Source: Pseudomonas caricapapayae (GTDB lineage Bacteria; Pseudomonadota; Gammaproteobacteria; Pseudomonadales; Pseudomonadaceae). From it: 58,115 bases of DNA. Positions within the stretch are counted from its first letter, which is position 1, and each line of letters opens with the position of its first letter. The stretch spans positions 1 through 58,115 of the forward strand of contig NZ_LJPW01000181.1 in the NCBI RefSeq assembly GCF_001400735.1, in the 5' to 3' direction. Position numbers and translations under genes: made by a program. Shown here in pieces: positions 25,490 to 33,431 of this stretch. The notes beneath the pieces are model-generated. The model ran no database searches and had not been told where the DNA came from. It saw nothing but the letters and a program-made list of their open reading frames with translations.

Positions 25490-26803
25490 ATGTTCAACAC
25501 TCGCTTGAAAAGGGAATTACAGGCACAGCACGCCGAGTTATCCATGTATCGGCAAATGCAGAAAGGAATGGATGCGCGCATGGTGTCGTTGAGCCTGGAC
25601 GCCAGCAATCACATCGTTCATGCCAATGACAACTTCCTCAGGGCGCTTGGTTATTCCGCCGAACAGTTGCTGGGCAAGGACCTTGACCAGATGGTGCCGA
25701 CCTACGTCAAACAGCTCGATTGCTACCGCAACCTCAAGCTTGCGGTGCAAAAGGGCGAGTCGGTGATCGACAACTACCGTTTTCTGCATGCCGACGGCAG
25801 CCTGGTGTGGATTCGGGCCATGTGGCAGCCGGTTCTGGATGACCAGGGCAAGCTGATGACGTTGCAATGCTACGGATCGGACATCACCCAGACTGTCGAG
25901 ACCGCCGCCGAGAACTCTGCGTTCATTCAGGCATTGCTGCGCTCAACCGCTGTGATCGAGTTCGATCTCGGCGGCCATGTGCTCACGGCCAATGATCAGT
26001 TTCTGCGGGGCATGGGTTACAACCTGGCGCAGATCAAGGGCAAGCACCATAGCCTGTTCTGCGATCCGCAGGAAACCTCGCAGGCGCCATACCGGGAATT
26101 CTGGTCGATGCTCAACCGTGGCGAGTTCGTCGCAGGGCGCTTCAAACGTATCGACAGCAGCGGGCGTGAGGTCTGGCTGGAGGCTACCTACAACCCGGTT
26201 CATGATGCTCAGGGCAAACTCTACAAGGTCGTCAAGTTCGCCACGCTGGTGACCGATCAGGTGGCCCGCGAAGACGAAGTGAGCCAGGCGGCAAGCGTGG
26301 CTTTCGAAATCTCCCAGCAGACCGACGTCAGTGCCCAGCGTGGGGCGGACGTGGTGCAGAACACCGTGCAGACCATGCGCAAGATTTCCGAAGAGATGCA
26401 GTCCGCCTCCTCGGGCATCGAAGCCCTGGGCAAGCAGTCATTGTTGATCAGCTCCATCGTGCAGACCATCGGTGGTATTGCCCAGCAGACCAACCTGCTG
26501 GCACTCAACGCCGCCATCGAGGCTGCCCGTGCCGGTGAGCAGGGCAGGGGCTTTGCGGTGGTGGCGGATGAAGTCCGTCAGCTGGCTGGCCGCACCAGCG
26601 CCGCAACCGAAGAAATCGTCAGCGTCGTGCAGCAGAACCAGGCGCTGGCCGACGAGGCAGTGCGCGGCATGGCCAACAGCCGCACCCAGGCGGAACAGGG
26701 ACTGGCACTGGCCAACGAGGCAGGCGCGGTGATCGTCGAGATTCAGGAGGGGGCCAAACAGGTGGTGGGTGCGGTGGGGCGGTTTGCCAATCAGTTGAAG
26801 TGA
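25490..26803 (+). CDS. Soluble PAS-PAS-MCP chemoreceptor, BdlA-like
   Basis: This cytoplasmic chemoreceptor has two PAS sensors and no membrane helix. The 437-residue protein has PAS1 at about 20-140 (ASNHIVHANDNFLRALGYS), PAS2 at about 145-265 (LGGHVLTANDQFLRGMGYN), then a short signalling domain with QTNLLALNAAIEAARAGEQG. This architecture matches BdlA of P. aeruginosa, a protein needed for biofilm dispersion in response to c-di-GMP and nutrients, and Aer2-like oxygen sensors. Whether it binds haem or flavin cannot be told. The in-frame reading upstream to 25298 is unsupported; the ATG at 25490 gives MFNTRLKRELQAQ. It is a single gene. Confidence 0.9.
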   Translation: MFNTRLKRELQAQHAELSMYRQMQKGMDARMVSLSLDASNHIVHANDNFLRALGYSAEQLLGKDLDQMVPTYVKQLDCYRNLKLAVQKGESVIDNYRFLHADGSLVWIRAMWQPVLDDQGKLMTLQCYGSDITQTVETAAENSAFIQALLRSTAVIEFDLGGHVLTANDQFLRGMGYNLAQIKGKHHSLFCDPQETSQAPYREFWSMLNRGEFVAGRFKRIDSSGREVWLEATYNPVHDAQGKLYKVVKFATLVTDQVAREDEVSQAASVAFEISQQTDVSAQRGADVVQNTVQTMRKISEEMQSASSGIEALGKQSLLISSIVQTIGGIAQQTNLLALNAAIEAARAGEQGRGFAVVADEVRQLAGRTSAATEEIVSVVQQNQALADEAVRGMANSRTQAEQGLALANEAGAVIVEIQEGAKQVVGAVGRFANQLK

Positions 26804-26961
26804 CTGTATTTCGGGTGTTGCGTGTCACGGATGACCGGCAACACCTGATAGCTCTGGCATCATTTTTGGACGGCAGGCAGAATGCCCGGCAGTTGGTCAG
26901 TGGGCACATTCGCACTCATGTGTTGTGACTCGCTGGTCCCGCTCTGACAAGGATTGGTTGG

Positions 26962-28230
26962 ATGCTGCTTGTTGCACTTACTGCTCTCAATGCCTTTTGC
27001 CTTATAGGTGGCTTGCTGTTCAACGCAGAGTTGCTGAACAAGGCAGGTGCCGATATTCCCCTTAAAAACCTGCAGGCCCTGGAAATATACGGGCAGACTC
27101 TTGCAGCCGTGAGCGTATGCCTGGCGGCGTGGCGCCTGTGTATCTGGGCCCATGGAAAATGGGGGCATCAGCAGTATCTGGTGCGTTCCATCCTGCTCAG
27201 CACTGCGATACTGGCCCCGCTGACCTGGTGGGTTCAGGGGGTGGTCCCGGACGCAATTGCTGAAGAGTTTCCGGCCGAACTTCAGGTTTACAGCCTTTAC
27301 GCCTACGTGACCAAGAAAGGTCTGCTCTACGATTCGGTGCAGATACCCGGCATTCCCTATCAGGAGTATCGGGACAAGGGCGAGGGCAAAGCCTTCATCG
27401 CCAACCTTGGCGTACTCATGAGTGTGCAGGGCTCGTACGTCGAGCAGATCGGCCACAACTTTCAGGGCTTTGCTCAAACCGTCTTCAGGGGATATGCCCG
27501 GCGCAATGCCGATAAGCTCTATGTGCGTTTACAGACCGAAGTCATCCCGGTGTTTGACGATATCGCCCGTGAATACGTGAGGATAGAGGCATTGCGGCGC
27601 GCTGGCGCAACGGGCAATAAACGAAAAGCGCTTGCCCCGCCGTCGGCCGCTACTCAACAACAGGCCTTGCCGAGTGCTGAAGACTACGCGTTGGCGATGC
27701 CTTCAGGCCTGCGTACCCGTCAAGCGATGGCCAATACCGCAGAGGTTCGCGGCATGGCACGTCGAGCCCTGGGCCCGTTATATGTAGAGGGTATGGACCT
27801 GCTTGCCACACGCACTCAGTTCAACACCTATCTCAATGGCATTGCCTTCAACATGGCCAGCGACGTTGCGAGCACTGATGTACATGGCGCGCAGAGTCTG
27901 AGCGTCCTCAAAAACATGTGGTTCGTACCTTGGTCATTGCTGAGCGGTCTTTTCATGGGAGCCCTCAATATCGCCGGTCTGCTGCTGTCGACCATCGAGC
28001 AGCGTGCGTTCATACATAAGAGGCGTGTCGCCCTCAGGGCGGCAGCAGTCATCCTGATCGTGGTGGTTCCACTGCTTGCCGGCAACGCAATCATTCAATC
28101 GCCAGGCTATCGCACCGCGTTCAAGAGTATCGAGGCCGGCCCTACCCTCATGGCCGGTGTCTTTCATTGGGCGATGTCTGCAGAAGCCATGTTGTACAAC
28201 TTGACCAGACCTCTGCTCGACGCGGAGTGA
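26962..28230 (+). CDS. Inner membrane protein of unknown function
   Basis: I do not recognise this 422-residue protein. Hydrophobic helices are visible at about 1-20 (LLVALTALNAFCLIGGLLF), 43-62 and 72-92. A large soluble middle section (about 100-315) is rich in charged residues and contains a PPSAATQQQALPSAEDY linker. Three more helices lie at about 318-340, 353-373 and 390-410. The GSYVEQIGHNFQGFAQTVFRGYA segment may pack as an amphipathic helix. The ATG at 26962 has AAGGA 8 bases upstream. It is followed after 26 bp by a lipoprotein gene on the same strand; the two look like one operon. Confidence 0.8.
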   Translation: MLLVALTALNAFCLIGGLLFNAELLNKAGADIPLKNLQALEIYGQTLAAVSVCLAAWRLCIWAHGKWGHQQYLVRSILLSTAILAPLTWWVQGVVPDAIAEEFPAELQVYSLYAYVTKKGLLYDSVQIPGIPYQEYRDKGEGKAFIANLGVLMSVQGSYVEQIGHNFQGFAQTVFRGYARRNADKLYVRLQTEVIPVFDDIAREYVRIEALRRAGATGNKRKALAPPSAATQQQALPSAEDYALAMPSGLRTRQAMANTAEVRGMARRALGPLYVEGMDLLATRTQFNTYLNGIAFNMASDVASTDVHGAQSLSVLKNMWFVPWSLLSGLFMGALNIAGLLLSTIEQRAFIHKRRVALRAAAVILIVVVPLLAGNAIIQSPGYRTAFKSIEAGPTLMAGVFHWAMSAEAMLYNLTRPLLDAE

Positions 28231-28256
28231 GGCGTTTTTAAAAAGGAGCAGGTCCA

Positions 28257-29117
28257 GTGCGCAGGAAGTTCGTTGCATCAGTTCTGGCGATAACGGTCGC
28301 CACCTCAGTCACCGGATGCGCGCAGATGGGCATCAGCAAGGAACAGGCGGGTACTGTGATCGGCGGCATCGCCGGTCTGGCGGTGGGCGCAACGATGGGC
28401 AAGGGCAAAGGCCAGATCGCCGCCGCGCTGATCGTTGCAGGTATCGGTGGCTACATCGGTAACCGTATCGGTCAGTTGCTCGACGACAGAGACAAGCAAG
28501 CGCTGGCGCTGCGCACTCAGGAAGTTCTGAATCAGGCTGCGACCCCTGTGGCGCAGTCCACTGCCATCTGGCGTTCCGATCATTCCAATGCAAGCGCCAG
28601 GATTACGCCGGGGCCGGAATACAAGGCGGTCCGGACCATCGAAGTCAAGCGTACCTCCAGCATTCAGGGCGTACCGTCGATGAAGCTGATCAATAAGCCC
28701 TATGTCACCCGATCCACCCTCAACGTCCGCTCGGCACCTAACATGTATGCCGACAAGGTGGGCAGCCTGCCGGGCAATACACAATTTACTGCCGTGGGTT
28801 CTACCGGCGACTGGATTCTGGTCGGACGCAAAGGCGTGACCGTGGGCTACGTGCACAGGGACTACGTTATGACGCTGTCTGATGCCGACGCCAGTAAGAG
28901 GCTTGCCGCAGCCAGGCTCGATGATATGAACGTAACGGGCAGCAAAGAGACTGAGGCATTCGATCTGGGCTCTATCTCTTCACTGCCCTCCGGCAAAACG
29001 GCCGTCGAGACCACCTGTCGACCGCTTACTGTGAGCCTGGAAGCCAGCGGTAGCACCACTGAAAAGCAGGAAAACACATTCTGCAGGCAGGCCAACGATA
29101 CGTGGGAGTTGATTTGA
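28257..29117 (+). CDS. Glycine-zipper, SH3-domain lipoprotein
   Basis: This predicted outer- or inner-membrane lipoprotein of unknown role has 286 residues. A lipobox (SVTGC, Cys21) ends the signal peptide. A Gly-zipper membrane hairpin follows (GTVIGGIAGLAVGATMG then AGIGGYIGNRIGQLL, residues 32-74), as in SlyB-like and Gly-zipper 2TM proteins. At about 155-200 a bacterial SH3 (SH3_3) domain is visible (STLNVRSAPNMYADKVGSLP ... GYVHRDYV), a fold that often binds peptidoglycan. The last 70 residues are unassigned and carry two Cys that could form a disulfide. The start is a GTG with AAGGAG 8 bases upstream. It is the second gene of a pair with the membrane protein before it. Confidence 0.85.
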   Translation: MRRKFVASVLAITVATSVTGCAQMGISKEQAGTVIGGIAGLAVGATMGKGKGQIAAALIVAGIGGYIGNRIGQLLDDRDKQALALRTQEVLNQAATPVAQSTAIWRSDHSNASARITPGPEYKAVRTIEVKRTSSIQGVPSMKLINKPYVTRSTLNVRSAPNMYADKVGSLPGNTQFTAVGSTGDWILVGRKGVTVGYVHRDYVMTLSDADASKRLAAARLDDMNVTGSKETEAFDLGSISSLPSGKTAVETTCRPLTVSLEASGSTTEKQENTFCRQANDTWELI

Positions 29118-29126
29118 CGCAGGCCT

Positions 29127-29753
29127 CTACCGAGCCGTCAGTGCCGAATAACTGTTCATCAGGTTGCGGTAGTTCGGGATCCGCTCGGAAAGCAGGTTGC
29201 CCAGCCCTTCGATATCGTTGCGCCAGTCACCCTGCAGCTCACAGGCCACCGAGAACCAGTTCATCAATTGCGCGCCTGCCTGGGTCATACGGGACCAGGC
29301 GGCTTGCTGGACGGTGGTGTTGAAGGTGCCGGACGCATCGGTGACCACGAACACTTCAAAGCCTTCGGCCAGTGCCGACAGGGTCGGGAAGGTCACGCAG
29401 ACATCGGTCACTACCCCGGCAATGATCAATTGCTTGCGGCCGGTCGCCTTGATCGCCTTTACAAAGTCTTCGTTGTCCCAGGCGTTGATCTGACCCGGAC
29501 GGGCAATGTACGGCGCGTCAGGGAACATGGCCTTGAGCTCCGGAACCAACGGGCCGTTGGGACCTTGTTCAAAGCTGGTGGTGAGGATGGTCGGCAGCTC
29601 GAAGAACCGGGCCAGATCAGCCAGGGCCAGGACGTTGTTCTTGAACTCGTTCGGCGAGAAGTCCTGTACCAGCGAGATCAGTCCTGTCTGGTGGTCGATC
29701 AGCAGTACGATGGCGTCATCTTTGTTCAGGCGGTTGTATGGGGCGTTTTTCAT
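29127..29753 (-). CDS. Isochorismatase-family cysteine hydrolase, YcaC-like
   Basis: This cytoplasmic hydrolase of the isochorismatase/nicotinamidase superfamily is close in form to the YcaC group, whose substrate is unknown. The 208-residue product has the catalytic Asp in VLLIDHQTGL (about residue 19), the Lys in the segment after ITSF-type strands, and the nucleophile Cys in GVVTDVCVTFPTLSA (about 118), with the usual cis-peptide VVTDVC. GPLVPELKAMFPDAPYI and RPGQINAWDNEDF are also YcaC-like. The ATG at 29751-29753 has AAGGA six bases upstream. It is convergent with the lipoprotein gene and 9 bp from its stop. Confidence 0.88.
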   Translation of the reverse strand: MKNAPYNRLNKDDAIVLLIDHQTGLISLVQDFSPNEFKNNVLALADLARFFELPTILTTSFEQGPNGPLVPELKAMFPDAPYIARPGQINAWDNEDFVKAIKATGRKQLIIAGVVTDVCVTFPTLSALAEGFEVFVVTDASGTFNTTVQQAAWSRMTQAGAQLMNWFSVACELQGDWRNDIEGLGNLLSERIPNYRNLMNSYSALTAR

Positions 29754-29906
29754 GGTCAAGTCCTTTCGTTTGGGTAGGTGAGGTCTGGCGTTCAACATGG
29801 GCTCAGAGTAGTGGCTCACCGGAAAGGGAAAAAGCGCCTGAAGCGGGTTTTACTGTCTCTTCACAGTGGACAATATTGTCCAGGTCCGACTTGTCCAAAG
29901 ACTTGC

Positions 29907-31475
29907 CTACCCAGGAACAGCTCCTGCCTTGCCAGCTTCTACCGTGAAGCGTTTGAGCGTCGATACGCTGGCGGCGGGGTCGAGTACATCCGACACCACC
30001 TGAAAGCGCGTCAGCATCCGCTGTTCGCTCAGATCCACCGCGACGTAACCGCGCTGGCGGCTGTCGAAGAACTTCACATGGGGGTTGAGCCCGAGAATGC
30101 TGTTGAAAGCATCGAACGACGGTCCGCTGGAGGTCACCGAAGTGCCGACGAACTCAGTGGCGACGACGGCTGAATCCGGATTGTCCGCATCGGCGTGCAG
30201 GTCGGTGGTCCAGAACGAATGGATATCGCCACCCCAGAACACCGGGTTGCGGGTCCGGTGGCGTTGCAGGGAGGCCAGCATGCGCTCGCGGGTCGTCATG
30301 TAGCCATCCCAACCGTCGGTCCAGTGGCCCAGCTCCTGAGTGTTCGGGTCGCGCTGCTTCAGCGGTGCGACCAGCAAATCCTGCGCAATGACATTCCACT
30401 GCCCCGGTGACCGGGCGAAGCTGCGATCCAGCCAGGCTTCCTGCTGCCAACCAAGCATGGTGCGTTTCGGATCGCGCGGATCCGTGCATTTGCTGGGCGC
30501 GACGTGGCCTTGACGGCTGCCATTGGCCTGGATGCACGGCTGTTCGGAACGGTATTGTCGACCGTCGAGTACATGGAAGCGTGCCAGCCGGCCATAATCC
30601 AGGTTCCGGTAAATACGCATGTCCGGCCCTTTGGGCAGGCTGCTGGCGCGCAAGGGCATGTGCTCGTAAAACGCCTGATAGGCGGCGGCTCTGCGGCGCA
30701 AAAAGCTGTCCACGGGAACGCCTGGATCCTGTGACCATTGTGCGGCGTAGTCATTCTGTACTTCGTGGTCGTCCCAGGTGGCGACGCTCGGCGCACAGGC
30801 ATGCAGTGCTTGCAGATCGGGGTCGGTCTTGTACTGCGCGTATCGGTTGCGATAGCCCGCCAGGTCCATTGGCTCGGACGTGGCATGGCTGCGCGCAGCC
30901 GGGCTTTTTTTAGACGCGTTCGACTCGTAGATGTAATCACCGAGAAAGAACACCAGGTCCGGGCGCTCTGCCGCCAGGTGGCGATAGGCACTGAAATACC
31001 CGGCTTCCCAGTGCGAACACGACACAAAGCCGAAGCGTGCCGAGACCATTGCGCTTGCCAGCGGTGCAGTGCAGGCCTGACCGACAGGGCTTTGTGCACC
31101 CAGGCTCTCGAACTGATACCAGTAAGGACGTCCTGGCTGCAAGCCGCTCACCTCTATATGGACCGAATGGGCAAGGCGAGGGTGGGCAGTGGCCTGTCCT
31201 GTGCGGACCACGTGAGCCATGGCCGCATCGCTTGCGATCTTCCAGCGCACCTCGACAGGTTTATTCAGGCCACCATCACCCGAGGGCGTCATCACCTTGG
31301 GCGCCAGGCGTGTCCATATCACGAAGCCGTCCGGCATCGGATCGCCAGACGCCACGCCCAGCGTGAATGGATAATCGACACCCGCGCTTCGCGCGAACGG
31401 GCTGAGGATCGACAGCAGCGTGGCACCGGCGACTCCGGTAATGATGCGTCGACGCTCCGGGTTGAAATCGGTCAT
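29907..31475 (-). CDS. phoD: Tat-exported alkaline phosphatase/phosphodiesterase PhoD
   Basis: PhoD hydrolyses phosphomono- and diesters in the periplasm or outside the cell and is normally made under phosphate starvation. The 522-residue product starts with a twin-arginine signal (ERRRIITGVAGATLL, residues 7-21) and a PhoD N-terminal domain (FTLGVASGDPMPDGFVIWTR). The metal-binding blocks follow: FFLGDYIYES, WDDHEVQNDY and FWGGDIHSFW. These fit the Ca2+/Fe3+ PhoD active site. The start overlaps the GNAT gene upstream by ATGA, so it is the second gene of a two-gene operon. A PHO-box-like repeat lies in the 201-bp divergent region upstream (32134-32151). Confidence 0.92.
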   Translation of the reverse strand: MTDFNPERRRIITGVAGATLLSILSPFARSAGVDYPFTLGVASGDPMPDGFVIWTRLAPKVMTPSGDGGLNKPVEVRWKIASDAAMAHVVRTGQATAHPRLAHSVHIEVSGLQPGRPYWYQFESLGAQSPVGQACTAPLASAMVSARFGFVSCSHWEAGYFSAYRHLAAERPDLVFFLGDYIYESNASKKSPAARSHATSEPMDLAGYRNRYAQYKTDPDLQALHACAPSVATWDDHEVQNDYAAQWSQDPGVPVDSFLRRRAAAYQAFYEHMPLRASSLPKGPDMRIYRNLDYGRLARFHVLDGRQYRSEQPCIQANGSRQGHVAPSKCTDPRDPKRTMLGWQQEAWLDRSFARSPGQWNVIAQDLLVAPLKQRDPNTQELGHWTDGWDGYMTTRERMLASLQRHRTRNPVFWGGDIHSFWTTDLHADADNPDSAVVATEFVGTSVTSSGPSFDAFNSILGLNPHVKFFDSRQRGYVAVDLSEQRMLTRFQVVSDVLDPAASVSTLKRFTVEAGKAGAVPG

Positions 31476-32035
31476 GACGCGGCCTCCGACGATTCGTATT
31501 CCGAGCGCAACAGTCCGAACAGCAACATGTTCTTGAACACACCGTTTTTCAGAAACGCCTCTCTCGTACAGCCCTCATACGATAACCCGCATTTCTCCAG
31601 AACCCTGGCGCTGGCCGGGTTGTCGCTGAAGCACTGGCCGGCGATGCGATTGAGGTTCATGTCAGTGAAGCCATGCTTCAGCAAGCCTTGAGTCGCTTCG
31701 CAGGCGTAACCCTGATTTTGGTACTGCGTTCCTGTCCAGTAACCCAGATAGCCACTGCGATGCGCCATCGAAAGGCGCAGCGAGACGATCCCGGTCAACG
31801 TGCTGGTTTCCTGGAGGTGAACCCCGAGGCTCAACGTCTGACGGGCGGCGTATTGGTCGTGGGTCTGGGCGATGAATGCCCGCGCATGCTCAAGGGTGTA
31901 GGGGCTGGGCAGCGCAGAGGTCATGGCGGCAATCGTCGGCTCGTCGGCCAGGCGTGACGAGGTGAGTGCCTGTTCAGGCTGCAACGCGGCGAGCAGTAAG
32001 CGCGAGGTTCTGATAGTGGGCAACGGGTGACTCAT
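31472..32035 (-). CDS. GNAT acetyltransferase, RimJ/RimL type
   Basis: This 187-residue acetyltransferase has the acetyltransf_3 layout. It begins with IRTSRLLLAALQPEQA, a common start of the RimJ-like group, then SLRLSMAHRSGYLGYWTG. The acetyl-CoA loop is YQNQGYACEATQGLLKHGF, with NQGYA at the binding turn, and NRIAGQCFSDNPASARVLEKCGL forms the C-terminal beta/helix part. The ATG at 32033-32035 is used; a longer reading up to 32104 would enter the regulatory region. It is the first gene of an operon with phoD. Its acceptor is unknown. Confidence 0.82.
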   Translation of the reverse strand: MSHPLPTIRTSRLLLAALQPEQALTSSRLADEPTIAAMTSALPSPYTLEHARAFIAQTHDQYAARQTLSLGVHLQETSTLTGIVSLRLSMAHRSGYLGYWTGTQYQNQGYACEATQGLLKHGFTDMNLNRIAGQCFSDNPASARVLEKCGLSYEGCTREAFLKNGVFKNMLLFGLLRSEYESSEAAS

Positions 32036-32133
32036 CCGTATTTTCCATCGGGTTGAATGCTCAAATGCTGCCGCGTTGTTATGGCATTTCCGTGACAGCC
32101 TCAAGAATCATTTAAGTGCCATGAGATGTACAG

Positions 32134-32151
32134 GTAACAGCCATGTAACAG
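32134..32151 (-). promoter_or_regulatory. PHO-box-like direct repeat in the phoD/exbD divergent region
   Basis: On the minus strand CTGTTAC-ATGG-CTGTTAC is found: two identical 7-mers four bases apart, which is the 11-bp period of a PhoB site (consensus close to CTGTCAT-N4-CTGTCAT). Each half matches five of seven positions. A further CTGTACA abuts the pair, and an isolated CTGTCAC lies at 32098-32092. The site sits about 100-115 nt upstream of the GNAT-phoD start, and about 90 nt upstream of exbD on the other side. Confidence 0.5.
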
Positions 32152-32236
32152 TCACGTATCGGTCTCGTAAAACCAACCGATCGGTCATGTTCGGTTGCTA
32201 GATTCTCGGCCTCCAAGAAGAAAGCGAGAGGCAGGC

Positions 32237-32644
32237 ATGAGAACGTGGGACGAACCTAAAAAGCGCAAGGCGCACATCGAACTGATCCCCATGATCGACG
32301 TGATGATGTTCCTGCTGGTCTTTTTCGTATTGGTAAGCCTGAACGTGATTCCGGCGCTGGGGATGAAAACCCAGTTGCCGAGCGCCAGCAGTTCGCAGCA
32401 ACTGAAGCCGCAGAATAAATCGATCCTCACTCTGGGGCTCAACGGCGAATTACAGCTCGACGGCAAGGCGACCACGGTCGACGCCCTGGTGCCTGCCTTG
32501 AAGGCGCTGGAAAAGCCCGACACTAAAACCACGATCATCGTTAACAGTGACAAGGGCGTGGAAGTCGCACGTCTGGTCGAGATCATGGACACCCTGCGTC
32601 TGGGTGGTTTCACGTCAGTCTCCATCGCCACGCGCAAATCCTGA
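32237..32644 (+). CDS. exbD: ExbD-type biopolymer transport protein
   Basis: ExbD with ExbB forms the proton-driven motor that energises TonB at the inner membrane. The 135-residue product has a short cytoplasmic N-terminus, one membrane helix (IDVMMFLLVFFVLVSL, about 20-36) with the essential Asp at position 21, and a periplasmic domain with the usual LNGELQLDGK segment. The ATG at 32237 is chosen, with GAGG about 7 bases upstream; an in-frame reading from 32195 adds 14 residues. It is the first gene of exbD-tonB-receptor-exbB and tonB starts 2 bp after its stop. Confidence 0.9.
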   Translation: MRTWDEPKKRKAHIELIPMIDVMMFLLVFFVLVSLNVIPALGMKTQLPSASSSQQLKPQNKSILTLGLNGELQLDGKATTVDALVPALKALEKPDTKTTIIVNSDKGVEVARLVEIMDTLRLGGFTSVSIATRKS

Positions 32645-32646
32645 CC

Positions 32647-33411
32647 ATGTATTTCCTGTTTCGTGTACGTCAGTGGCTCGGCGGCCTGCCTGCGCTGGTG
32701 GCGCTCATCGCAATCGTGATCGGTGTGCAGACCCGTCCTCTGAAAATGGAACCGGTCTACGACGAATCTGCCGTCGAGCTGGCGCTTGTCGAGCCCGAGC
32801 CGCTTGCACCCGAGCCCGTTGCTCAGCCTGAGCCGCCTGAACTGCCTGTGGCTCAGCCCGAAGAGCCGCCACCGCCTCCTGTCGTGGAAAGCGAAGAGGC
32901 CGAACCGGCACCACCGCCGCCCAAGCCCGTTCCCAAACCAAAACCCAAGCCGGAGATCAAGCCAGAACCGCGGCCTAAACCCTTGCCCAGGCCGGCAGTG
33001 GCAAAACCCGTCGAGCCGGTTCAGGCCCCCGGCAAGCCGATAGCCAGCGCCCCGGTTGCGCCGCCGGCACCGCCTGCGCCACCCGCGCCGCCGAAAGTCG
33101 ACACTCAGGCTATGGAAGGCGGCTACCTCAAAGGGCTGCGTAACGATCTGGACGGCTACAAACAGTACCCGACCGGACGACAGGCCTCGCTGGAACGCCC
33201 GAGCGGCGAGGTGGTGGTGTGGTTGCTGGTCGATCGCCAGGGGCGAGTGCTGGACTCCGGCATTCAGACCCAGGCGTCCAGCATGCTGCTCAACCGCGCG
33301 GCCGCCAACAGTCTGCGACGCATCAAGCAGGTCAAGCCGTTTCCCGAGCAAGCCTTTGGTGGACGCAGCGAACAGCGTTTCACCGCCACCTTCAACTACA
33401 GCGTGCAATAG
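32647..33411 (+). CDS. tonB: TonB-type energy transducer with long Pro-rich spacer
   Basis: TonB conveys proton-motive energy to outer-membrane receptors. This 254-residue protein has an N-terminal membrane anchor (WLGGLPALVALIAIVIGV, about 8-25) and a long Pro-rich periplasmic spacer (about 40-155). The spacer has an acidic EP-rich first part and a basic KP-rich second part. The C-terminal TonB domain (about 165-254) has SGEVVVWLLVDRQGRVLDSG. The mixed acidic/basic spacer, EP then KP, is as in classical TonB. Its neighbours form a private TonB system for the receptor downstream. Antisense frames in this region are long only because of the proline-rich codons. Confidence 0.9.
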   Translation: MYFLFRVRQWLGGLPALVALIAIVIGVQTRPLKMEPVYDESAVELALVEPEPLAPEPVAQPEPPELPVAQPEEPPPPPVVESEEAEPAPPPPKPVPKPKPKPEIKPEPRPKPLPRPAVAKPVEPVQAPGKPIASAPVAPPAPPAPPAPPKVDTQAMEGGYLKGLRNDLDGYKQYPTGRQASLERPSGEVVVWLLVDRQGRVLDSGIQTQASSMLLNRAAANSLRRIKQVKPFPEQAFGGRSEQRFTATFNYSVQ

Positions 33412-33431
33412 CACTGACAAGGAACAGAGTG

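Noticed and set aside
32185..33420. Long open frame on the minus strand opposite exbD/tonB
   Set aside because: It lies entirely antisense to exbD and tonB; its length comes from the Pro-rich codons of tonB, and its product has Arg/Gly runs and no domain.
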